This document shows positions 7,057 to 13,056 of a stretch of 13,056 nt of DNA, one piece after another. The translations under genes were made by a program, and so were the position numbers. Below the pieces are notes generated by a model. It was not told the DNA's origin. It saw only the letters and a program-made list of their open reading frames with translations, and did not search any database. Location: NCBI GenBank assembly GCA_037189665.1, contig JBBCIV010000159.1:1-13056 (forward strand), given 5' to 3'. Origin of the DNA: BPJO01 sp037189665 (lineage in GTDB: Bacteria; Planctomycetota; Phycisphaerae; Tepidisphaerales; Tepidisphaeraceae). Position 1 is the stretch's first letter. Every line of letters begins with the position of its first letter.

Positions 7057-7524
7057 TCACTTCGCGATTTCAGAGCTGTTAGTTATACCGCCCGCCATGC
7101 CACCATCAATTCGATACCAAGCTTCACGATAGGCTTCTATTGCATAACTCTTCGGCTGCAGCCAGTAATTCACTCGTCCCTCCTTTTCCCCACGATGCGC
7201 CAAATCGCAAATTTCCGAGGGCAGGAGGATAAAACACTCGGGAGTGTCTGTGACAGCCCGACTACAAACCACGACAAAATCAGCAAACAGATGATTTAGA
7301 TGTTTTCCTAGCGGAACCGGGGCAAGCTTCGAAAGAGTTTTAACCTGAATACTCAGCTTACGAGAATTGTCTTGGTTGTAGATCAAAACGTCGATCCCAC
7401 GTGCGTTGCGCGCCGTCGGCATGCAGTTCCAACCTAGCCGAGACAATCGATAGCATACGTAGAACATCCCCACATTACCGACAACTTGGTTTTCAAGACG
7501 TGCAGCCACGTGTGATAGCTCCAT
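7057..7524 (-). CDS. PD-(D/E)XK-like nuclease family protein, orphan
   Basis: The product (155 residues from ATG at 7524, or 160 from TTG at 7539) resembles small PD-(D/E)XK-fold proteins related to Holliday junction resolvases and restriction enzymes. In the 160-residue numbering, a first helix VGNVGMFYVCYRLSRLGW (20-37) is followed by ARGID (46-50), then SIQVK (63-67). D50 and Q65-V-K67 give the D-(X)n-(E/Q)XK pattern of the core. The usual Glu in the first helix is Met25. A WLQPKSYA segment (126-133) closes the domain. A DNA-cutting role is inferred, not shown. No methylase, helicase or antitoxin sits next to it. A sampled line (7081-7140) is 48% GC against about 67% nearby, which fits horizontal gain. 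It points the same way as dtd, 141 bp upstream. Confidence 0.68.
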   Translation of the reverse strand: MELSHVAARLENQVVGNVGMFYVCYRLSRLGWNCMPTARNARGIDVLIYNQDNSRKLSIQVKTLSKLAPVPLGKHLNHLFADFVVVCSRAVTDTPECFILLPSEICDLAHRGEKEGRVNYWLQPKSYAIEAYREAWYRIDGGMAGGITNSSEIAK

Positions 7525-7665
7525 CAAGACATCTGACAAGTAATTAAGCTGTGCGAATCCCTTACGTGAACATGCTATCTGATACGCTCGCAGGCGCGAA
7601 GTGTGCCACAGGATGGATATTGAGAGAGTCGTCTCTAGAAAAAAATAAGTCTATGGCGCCTCGCG

Positions 7666-8112
7666 CTATTCCGCCCTGCTATCCAAGATGAGGGTCACCG
7701 GTCCATCGTTCTCGACGTTCACGATCATGTCGGCACCGAATCGCCCTGTCGCGATCGGGATGCCGGTGGCGTGGGCGAGGGTGATGAATTGGGCGAACAT
7801 CACCGACGCCATCGCGGGCGGCATGGCGGGTTCGAAGCTGGGGCGGCGGCCCCGCTTGGTGGCGGCGCTGACGGTGAAGTTGCTGACCAACAGCAGGCTG
7901 CCGGCGATCTGCCTCACGTCGAGGTCGAACGCCTTGTCGCCGTTGGGGAAGAGGCGCAGGCTCGCGAGCTTGTCGATCATCCATTGCAGGTCGGCGTCGG
8001 CGTCGTCCTTCACGATGGAGGCGAGCACGCACAGGCCGCGATCAATCCGGCCAACGACCTGACCATTGATGGTGACGCTGGCGGAACGAACGCGCTGCAC
8101 GACGGCGATCAT
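7666..8112 (-). CDS. dtd: D-aminoacyl-tRNA deacylase
   Basis: DTD hydrolyses D-aminoacyl-tRNAs and glycyl-tRNA(Ala), which protects translation from D-amino acids. It acts as a cytosolic dimer. The 148-residue product is the normal size. It opens MIAVVQRVRSASVTINGQVVG and contains TKRGRRPSFEPA (85-96) and NDGPVT (135-140), whose Gly-Pro pair is the cross-subunit chirality-filter motif. The catalytic motif, usually SQFTL, reads SNFTV (77-81) here. The key T80 is kept but Gln is replaced by Asn. The start at 8112 forms an ATGA overlap with the stop of the MtaB-like gene, so translation is probably coupled. The frame is open further upstream, but that part is the methylthiotransferase in another frame. 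Confidence 0.95.
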   Translation of the reverse strand: MIAVVQRVRSASVTINGQVVGRIDRGLCVLASIVKDDADADLQWMIDKLASLRLFPNGDKAFDLDVRQIAGSLLLVSNFTVSAATKRGRRPSFEPAMPPAMASVMFAQFITLAHATGIPIATGRFGADMIVNVENDGPVTLILDSRAE

Positions 8113-9518
8113 CGGACGACGCTCCCGTGCGTGCGCGTGGGCGTGACGGAATCGATCCGCACGGCGACCTCGTCGCCGGTCTTCACGTCGGCGGATTCGA
8201 AGTGCACCTCGAAGTAGCGTTCGCAGCGACCGTGACGCAGGGCGGACGAATCGGGCGTGCCGCGCTCGACGAGGAGCGCGACGGTCTCGCCGACGAACTG
8301 CTGTCGGAACTGGTAGCTGTGATCGGCGGCGCGGTCGTGGAGAACCTTGATGCGTTCGCCGGCGACCTTGGAATCGACGAACTGCTTCGTCCACCGCGCG
8401 GCGGCGGTCTTGGGGCGCGACGAGTACGGGAAGGCATGCGTGTGGATGAACCGCACACGATCGACGACGTCCAGCGTCTGGGCGAAGTCGTCGTCGGCCT
8501 CGCCGGGGAAGCCGGCGATGATGTCGGTGGTGATCGCCGGGCGGTCGAAGGATTCGTACACCATCGCGACCATGTCGAGGAACTGCGTGCGGTCGTATTG
8601 GCGGTTCATCTTGCGAAGGACGTTGTCCGATCCCGCCTGAAGGGGCAGGTGAAAGTGCGGCACGACCTGCGCGTGACGTCGCAATGCGCCGAGAAGCGTT
8701 TCATCGAGATCGCCGGGTTCGAGCGAGCTGAGCCGCAGGCGGCGCAGCCCGCGCACGCGCGTGCAGAGGGCATCGATGAGATCGGCGATCGGCTTGCCGG
8801 TCGATTGCGGTTGCCTGCGGCGCAGCGCGGTCGGCTGGCCGTAGGCGCCGAGGAAGATGCCGGTGAGGACGATCTCCTTGTGCCCGGCGTTCACCAGCGC
8901 CTGCGCTTCGGCGACGGCGTCATCGGGCGTCTTGCTCCAGAGCTGCGGGCGAAGCTGGGGGATGATGCAGTAGGTGCAGTGGGCGTCACACCCATCCTGC
9001 ACTTTCAGGAACGCCCGCTGATGGGCCGCCTGATGATCGTGCAGGAGCGGCAGCGTAGCGAGTCCTCTCGACGTTGTAGCTGCGACGCCTGCGTCGCCCA
9101 TTGGCGCGTCGGAATGGGCGTCGCCGCTACACCAGGCGTCCAGCAGGCTTGTTAGCCGTTCGTTCACGTCATCATGATGCGTGATGACCGCATCGACGCC
9201 CGGCATCTGCTCGGCGGCGGCGCGGTCGGAGGTGGCCCAGCAGCCGGTGACGATCACCCTGGCGTCGGTATCGATCAGGTCTTCCAGCGCCGGGCCGGCG
9301 CTGACCGGCTGCAACACCTTCAGCCGCGTGGCTTTACGCACCGCCTGGCGCGATCCCTTTGCCGCCTGGCTGGTGACGGAGCAGGTGTGGATCACCCGCA
9401 CGTCCCCCGCCGGGGCTTCGACCTGGGCTAACCCGCGCGACCGGAGCACCTGCGCGATCTGCTCCGACTCGTAATGGTTCACCCGGCAGCCGAGGATGGT
9501 GATGGAGAACGTGCGCAA
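8109..9518 (-). CDS. mtaB: MtaB-like tRNA methylthiotransferase, radical SAM
   Basis: MtaB adds a methylthio group to N6-threonylcarbamoyladenosine at position 37 of some tRNAs. The 469-residue product has the three-part family layout. The N-terminal domain carries C11 (ILGCRVN), C46 (HTCSVT) and C93 (VTGCWA), which hold one 4Fe-4S cluster. The radical SAM domain has CDAHCTYC (C177, C181, C184), LSSLEPGD (263-270) and PHFHLPLQAGSD (287-298). A TRAM-like RNA-binding end follows (about 405-469). The HFHLPLQ and LGCRVN forms favour MtaB over MiaB or RimO. Residues 130-148 come from a palindromic repeat, a likely insertion in the linker between the two domains. The start is a TTG because no ATG lies upstream in frame and MRTFSITILGC matches the family. 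No clear Shine-Dalgarno precedes it. Confidence 0.9.
   Translation of the reverse strand: MRTFSITILGCRVNHYESEQIAQVLRSRGLAQVEAPAGDVRVIHTCSVTSQAAKGSRQAVRKATRLKVLQPVSAGPALEDLIDTDARVIVTGCWATSDRAAAEQMPGVDAVITHHDDVNERLTSLLDAWCSGDAHSDAPMGDAGVAATTSRGLATLPLLHDHQAAHQRAFLKVQDGCDAHCTYCIIPQLRPQLWSKTPDDAVAEAQALVNAGHKEIVLTGIFLGAYGQPTALRRRQPQSTGKPIADLIDALCTRVRGLRRLRLSSLEPGDLDETLLGALRRHAQVVPHFHLPLQAGSDNVLRKMNRQYDRTQFLDMVAMVYESFDRPAITTDIIAGFPGEADDDFAQTLDVVDRVRFIHTHAFPYSSRPKTAAARWTKQFVDSKVAGERIKVLHDRAADHSYQFRQQFVGETVALLVERGTPDSSALRHGRCERYFEVHFESADVKTGDEVAVRIDSVTPTRTHGSVVR
9075..9131. repeat. 57-bp palindromic element inside the mtaB-like gene
   Basis: TGTAGCTGCGACGCC (9075-9089) is matched by a right arm ending GGCGTCGCCGCTACA (9117-9131): TGTAGC and GCGACGCC pair with one mismatch. 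CCCAT (9097-9101) also pairs with ATGGG (9114-9118). Inside the left arm GCGACGC-CT-GCGTCGC forms its own small hairpin. The element lies in frame within a coding sequence and encodes residues 130-148, rich in Gly, Ala and Asp. It resembles the short palindromic elements that occur in many copies in some bacterial genomes, but only one copy is seen here. Confidence 0.65.
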
Positions 9519-9742
9519 GGCCGATATTGTTTCGCGTGGAGAAACACTTGTCGAGGCGATAAAGGCAGATATCCAAGACGTTTTGCCGGGAACGGCGGCC
9601 TCGGCAGGACTGTTTTTCGGGCATAATTCGCCGCAAGTTGGATCGAACCCCTGGCGATGCCCCGTCGTATTTTATAGATACCGCACCACGCCCCCGGCCT
9701 GCGACGCCTTTGGGCGCATGCTGGCGTGCGCCACCTTCATTA

Positions 9743-9772
9743 TTGCCTTGCCGCGGGCCTTGCGGTTAATCT
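9743..9772 (+). promoter_or_regulatory. Possible promoter of the pilus operon
   Basis: TTGCCT (9743-9748) and TAATCT (9767-9772) are separated by 18 bp, a workable sigma70-like arrangement with four of six matches each. Transcription would then start near 9780 and give a leader of about 110 nt before the PilM-type start codon. Matches of this quality arise by chance, and planctomycete promoters are poorly known. Confidence 0.2.
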
Positions 9773-9780
9773 ATGTGGCT

Positions 9781-9850
9781 CACAGGCTTTGCCTGGCACA
9801 ACGGACGGTCCACGCGAAGGTTAGGTGCGCCTGACCTGTCCCCAAAGACC
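9781..9850 (+). promoter_or_regulatory. Potentially structured leader upstream of pilM
   Basis: Three nested or adjacent hairpins are visible. ACAGGC-TTT-GCCTG lies at 9782-9795. AGGTTAGG-TGCG-CCTGACCT lies at about 9818-9837 with one mismatch. The outer pair GGTC (about 9807-9810) and GACC (9847-9850) encloses the second hairpin. This could be a folded 5' leader, but the stems are short in GC-rich DNA. No known riboswitch consensus is recognised. Confidence 0.22.
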
Positions 9851-9891
9851 GGGCCCGGCGGACTGAAGTAAGCACCCATTGAGGTATCAGC

Positions 9892-12120
9892 ATGGCCAAC
9901 CCACGTTTCGCCTGGGGTATCGACATCGGCAACCGCGCCCTCAAGGCGGTTAAAATCGTCCGAGACGGCGATAATCTCCGAGTCGACGATTTCGAGTTCA
10001 TCGAACACGAAACCATCCTCTCCCAGGCCGGCGACAACCGCGAATCCCTCATCCAGACCGCGCTGGCGAGCTTCGTCCAGCGGCATTCGTTTAAGGGGGG
10101 CGTGGTCTCGATCGGCGTGTCGGGGCAGAACAGCTTCGCCCGGTTCGTAAAGCTGCCGCCGGTCGAAGACAAGAAGATCCCCGAGATCGTCCGCTTCGAG
10201 GCCATCCAGCAGATCCCCTTCCCGCTCGACGACGTGGAGTGGAGCTACCAGCTCTTCCGCCAGCCCGATAACCCCGAAGTGGAAGTCGGCATCTTCGCGA
10301 TGCGCCGCGAGCTGGTAAACCAGCACATCAAGTATTTCACCGACTTCGACCTGAACGTCCAGAACGTGCAGATGAACCCGCTGGCGGTCTACAACGCCAT
10401 GCAGTACGACGGGCGGTTCAACGACGGCGTGGCGATGGTGGTGGACGTCGGGACCGATAACACCGATCTGCTCATCGCCAGCAACGACAGCATCTGGATG
10501 CGCTCGATCCCGATCGGCGGGAGCAACTTCACCGAGGCGCTGACCAAGGCCTTCAAGCTCAACTTCGTCAAGGCCGAGGATCTGAAGCGCAACGCCGCCA
10601 CCAGCAAGTACGCCCGTCAGATCTTCCAGCACATGCGGCCGGTGTTCGCGGACCTGGTCGCCGAAATCCAGCGATCGATCGGGTTCTACTCCTCCGTCCA
10701 CCGCGACGCCAAAATCGTCAAAATCTTCGCCCTCGGCGGCACGTTCAAGCTGCCGGGGCTCCAGAAGTATCTCCAGCAGAACCTGCAACTGCCGGTGGAG
10801 CGGATCGACTCGATCGCCGCCGGCGCCCCGGCCGATCCAAAGCACGCGGCGATCTTCGGGGACAACCTCCTCTCGATCGTCGGCGCCTACGGCCTGGCGC
10901 TGCAGGCGATGAACGTCACCGGCGTCACCTCGTCGCTGCTGCCCAAGGCGATCCAGCGCGAGCGGATGTGGCAGGACAAGACCAAGTGGTTCGGCCTCGC
11001 GGCGGCGCTGTTCATCGGCGGCGCAACGGTGGTCGGGGCAAGGTGGTTCTTCGAAGACCTCCAGTACAAGAACACCGCCGCGGTCCGCGACAAGAACAAC
11101 GCCACGCTCCGCCAGGCACAGCAACTGTCCGAGCAGTGGTCGCAGGTCCAGGGATCGGGCGAGTCGGAGCGGACGATCACGTCCAACCTCCAGACCCTCA
11201 CCGAAGGCAAATACCTCTGGCGCGACATCCACAACGACCTGATCTCCGCCCTCCCCCAGCCCCGGCCGGAACTGCTCGACGCCATCCGTGCCGGCGATGC
11301 CGAGGCCGTCAAGAAAGTGCCGCGCACCGAGCGACACATCATCCGCGTGGACGAGGTGACGTCGGTCTACGACCCCATGCTCATCGCGCATCTGGCGATG
11401 CCGAACTACAAGCTCGGCGACACCACCGGCACCCCCGCCGCCAACATGGGTGGAATGAACGGAATGGGAATGCCGCAACCCGACGAATCGGGCCAGGCCG
11501 CCCCGGCGATCGACCCGAACGGCAAGGGCCGCGGATTCGTCATCACGATGCGATTCACCTGCCCGCTAGCCCGGGCGCCGGAGTTCGTCGAACAGGAGGT
11601 CTCCAAGGCACTGCTGGCGATCGCCCCCAACCCCCAACGCCAGAACCTGAAGTACGCGATCCGCAAGGTTCGCTACCTCAGCGATAACCGCATCAGCGAA
11701 AACCCCGCCCGGCTGGGACGTCTGCAGGCGGAATACGACGCCGCCCAGAAGGCCAAGCAGGGCGTGATCGTCCCAGGACAACACCAGCCCCCCGGCGGCC
11801 CACCGCAGCCCGGCGGGTTAGGTGGGCCGCCCCGTGGGGGGGTTGGCGGGCCGCACGGCGGCGGGTTCGGCAATCACGGTGGCGGCTTCGGCGGACCGCA
11901 CGGCGGCGGGTTCGGTGGAGGCGGCTTTGGCGGCGGTCAGCCGCAACCAGGCGGGCCGACCTCCCCAGCGGACAACCCGGCGTTCAAAGACCGCCTCACC
12001 GACGAAAGCATGCTCGGCGACTGGGAGTTCGTCATCGCCATCGCCGTCGAGTTGGACCCCGATCCGTGGAGACCTGCCCCGCCCCCGTCGGCAGACGAAC
12101 CCACCGCTTCGGCCGAGTAA
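9892..12120 (+). CDS. pilM: PilM-like pilus platform protein fused to a PilN-like segment
   Basis: PilM is the actin-fold, ATP-binding cytoplasmic part of the type IV pilus alignment complex and recruits PilN. Residues 1-340 are PilM: FAWGIDIGNRALKAV (6-20, phosphate loop), VVDVGTDNTD (about 183-192) and ALGGTFKLPG (about 280-289, adenosine motif). The remainder is unusual. SSLLP (347-351) resembles the INLLP tail of PilN that binds PilM. A membrane segment follows (about 366-387), then a probable coiled coil (TAAVRDKNNATLRQAQQLSEQW), then a domain with FVITMRFTCP (about 547-556). A Gly/Pro-rich stretch (628-691) precedes WEFVIAIAVELDPDPW. At 742 residues it is twice a normal PilM. GAGG lies 7 nt before the ATG. 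The next gene starts 21 bp after the stop, which suggests one operon. Confidence 0.88.
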   Translation: MANPRFAWGIDIGNRALKAVKIVRDGDNLRVDDFEFIEHETILSQAGDNRESLIQTALASFVQRHSFKGGVVSIGVSGQNSFARFVKLPPVEDKKIPEIVRFEAIQQIPFPLDDVEWSYQLFRQPDNPEVEVGIFAMRRELVNQHIKYFTDFDLNVQNVQMNPLAVYNAMQYDGRFNDGVAMVVDVGTDNTDLLIASNDSIWMRSIPIGGSNFTEALTKAFKLNFVKAEDLKRNAATSKYARQIFQHMRPVFADLVAEIQRSIGFYSSVHRDAKIVKIFALGGTFKLPGLQKYLQQNLQLPVERIDSIAAGAPADPKHAAIFGDNLLSIVGAYGLALQAMNVTGVTSSLLPKAIQRERMWQDKTKWFGLAAALFIGGATVVGARWFFEDLQYKNTAAVRDKNNATLRQAQQLSEQWSQVQGSGESERTITSNLQTLTEGKYLWRDIHNDLISALPQPRPELLDAIRAGDAEAVKKVPRTERHIIRVDEVTSVYDPMLIAHLAMPNYKLGDTTGTPAANMGGMNGMGMPQPDESGQAAPAIDPNGKGRGFVITMRFTCPLARAPEFVEQEVSKALLAIAPNPQRQNLKYAIRKVRYLSDNRISENPARLGRLQAEYDAAQKAKQGVIVPGQHQPPGGPPQPGGLGGPPRGGVGGPHGGGFGNHGGGFGGPHGGGFGGGGFGGGQPQPGGPTSPADNPAFKDRLTDESMLGDWEFVIAIAVELDPDPWRPAPPPSADEPTASAE
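11773..11964 (+). repeat. Gly-Gly-Phe-Gly coding repeats in the pilM tail
   Basis: The DNA for residues 628-691 of the PilM-type protein is built from GGC/GGT-rich units such as GGCGGCGGGTTCGG. They encode repeated GGGFGG, GPHGGGFG and PQPGG motifs. Glycine codons dominate, with proline and phenylalanine in regular places. Such a tract is prone to length change by slippage. The predicted protein segment is flexible and would lie on the outer side of the membrane if the single hydrophobic segment spans it. Confidence 0.75.
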
Positions 12121-12141
12121 ACACCCAGGAGCAGCACACCG

Positions 12142-13056
12142 ATGGACCTGATCAAGAAAAACATCCTCAGCGTCGTCTGCGGCGTCCTGGCGATCGTCTC
12201 CATGATCGTGATCGTCTTCCCCTTCAGCGGGATGTACGACACGCTCCTGCAAAACGTGAAGACCAGCTGGGCCACCAACGGCACGATCCAAAACCTGATG
12301 AACACGCAGCGCACGTGGCCATCGCTCAGCTCGCGGGAGGAAGACAAAGTTCCCCTCGAGCACTTCCCCACCGCGCTGACCATCAGCCGTGGCGAGACGA
12401 TGACCAAGGACTGGCGCAACAAGGCCGAGGCCTTCCGCCAGGCGGCGATCGACCTCCAGGTTCGCCAGCTTCGCCCGCTCGTCCCCGGCGCGCTGCCCAA
12501 CGGCGGCGGCCCGTCGATCGGCCGCCAGTTCATCGACGCCTACCAGCGCAAGTTCGGCATCTACGTCAACCCGAACACCGGCCAGCGGGACGAGTCGCAG
12601 TCGATCTTCAAGCAAGTGCTGAACTCGACCGTTCCCCCGACCGACGCCGACGTGAAGACGGAACAGGACCGCGTCGCGGGCGAACTGCGCGCCGCCCGCA
12701 CCATCTGGCGCGAGGGCCAGGTCACCAACCAGCCGGAAGTGGACCAGATCGTCGCCGAAGCGATGGCGGTCGTCGCCGACCGGCTGCGGAACCGCAACGC
12801 CACGGCGGCGTTCATCTACGCCGATCCGGTCACCGTCTTCGAGATCAACCCGAAGATCGCCACCAACCAGAACCCGACGCCGACCGACATGTTCCAGGCG
12901 CAGGTGTCGCTGTGGATCCAGGAGGAAGTCTGCCGCGCGATCCGCGAGACCAACGAGGCCGCCAAGGTGCAAGGCAAGGGCATCCTCGCCTCGCCCATCA
13001 AACGGCTGCTCCGCATTCAGGTGCTGCCGAAGTTCGTCCCCGCGGTCGCGGGCACG
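12142..13056 (+). CDS. PilO/Amuc_1100-like inner-membrane pilus protein, partial
   Basis: This frame starts at an ATG with AGGAG 10 nt upstream, 21 bp after the pilM stop, and stays open for 305 codons to the window edge, so the C-terminus is missing. Residues 8-28 form one membrane segment (ILSVVCGVLAIVSMIVIVFP) after a short basic N-terminus (MDLIKKN). The rest is predicted outside the cytoplasm and contains mixed helices (about 78-100 and 180-215) and VFEINPKI (about 231-238). Position and topology suggest a PilO-like or Akkermansia Amuc_1100-like partner of the PilM-type protein. Sequence similarity to PilO is not obvious to me, so the name is inferred from context. Together the two genes would form the alignment complex that links pilus motor to secretin. 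Confidence 0.7.
   Translation, partial: MDLIKKNILSVVCGVLAIVSMIVIVFPFSGMYDTLLQNVKTSWATNGTIQNLMNTQRTWPSLSSREEDKVPLEHFPTALTISRGETMTKDWRNKAEAFRQAAIDLQVRQLRPLVPGALPNGGGPSIGRQFIDAYQRKFGIYVNPNTGQRDESQSIFKQVLNSTVPPTDADVKTEQDRVAGELRAARTIWREGQVTNQPEVDQIVAEAMAVVADRLRNRNATAAFIYADPVTVFEINPKIATNQNPTPTDMFQAQVSLWIQEEVCRAIRETNEAAKVQGKGILASPIKRLLRIQVLPKFVPAVAGT

Larger units (their letters stand above)
9519..9891. other. Intergenic spacer between mtaB-like gene and pilus operon
   Basis: This 373-bp spacer separates two divergently read genes, so it should contain promoters for both. I see no coding frame with family resemblance. The part near pilM has a possible promoter (about 9743-9772) and several small hairpins after it. 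On the mtaB side I find no convincing -10/-35 pair. No tRNA or classical terminator is visible. Confidence 0.6.

Noticed and set aside
7629..7652. A hairpin (AGAGA-GTCG-TCTCT) next to an A-run as a terminator
   Set aside because: On the plus strand the hairpin is followed by A residues, and on the minus strand the T-run comes before the hairpin, so neither orientation gives an intrinsic terminator.
9496..9834. A 112-codon plus-strand frame in the spacer before pilM
   Set aside because: It overlaps the start of the MtaB-like gene, has no recognisable domain and no good ribosome binding site, and mixed composition suggests chance.
9776..9860. A cyclic-di-GMP (GEMM-type) riboswitch before pilM
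   Set aside because: The leader has CACAGG and CACGCGAAGG words that recall the motif, but the conserved GGGCAAACC-like segment and the ordered stem pair are missing.
9766..11478. A 570-codon open frame on the minus strand across the pilM-like gene
   Set aside because: It is the antisense of a gene with clear PilM motifs, is rich in Val, Asp, Arg and Gly as expected for GC-rich antisense, and shows no family motif.

Overview
The window is GC-rich chromosomal DNA from a bacterium. Dense, often divergent or convergent genes, intergenic palindromic repeats, a CsrA-like regulator and a type IV pilus module with an unusual PilM-type protein all fit a planctomycete, perhaps a Phycisphaerae-like lineage. 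That assignment is inferred from style and gene content and is not proven by a marker gene. There are no rRNA or tRNA genes, no CRISPR array and no recognisable insertion sequence.

Layout. Positions 1-518 have lower GC and hold no convincing gene, only one weak small lipoprotein candidate on the minus strand. From 3706 down to 519 the minus strand carries hisD, hisC and hisB of histidine biosynthesis. Their two gaps are each filled by a different inverted repeat. Divergent from hisD is a plus-strand GT-B type glycosyltransferase (3765-4817), whose 3' end overlaps by 70 bp the 3' end of a minus-strand GNAT acetyltransferase (4748-5551). A sugar phosphate isomerase/epimerase-like TIM barrel (5643-6452) diverges from the GNAT gene.

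From 9518 down to 6580 the minus strand carries an MtaB-type tRNA methylthiotransferase, a D-aminoacyl-tRNA deacylase coupled to it through an ATGA overlap, an orphan PD-(D/E)XK-like nuclease in visibly lower-GC DNA, and a CsrA-like gene. The CsrA-like gene reads through only if one base is skipped near its 5' end. After a 373-bp spacer, the plus strand starts a type IV pilus operon: a 742-residue protein that looks like PilM fused to a PilN-like membrane segment and a glycine-rich tail, then a PilO/Amuc_1100-like inner-membrane protein that runs off the window end.

Function. The window joins amino-acid biosynthesis (HisBCD), translation quality control and tRNA modification (DTD, MtaB-like), post-transcriptional regulation (CsrA-like) and envelope assembly (pilus platform). 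The most interesting points are the frameshifted, apparently internally duplicated CsrA, the PilM-PilN fusion, the orphan nuclease, and a palindromic repeat that became part of the methylthiotransferase coding sequence. I do not see a complete, clearly novel defence or mobile system.
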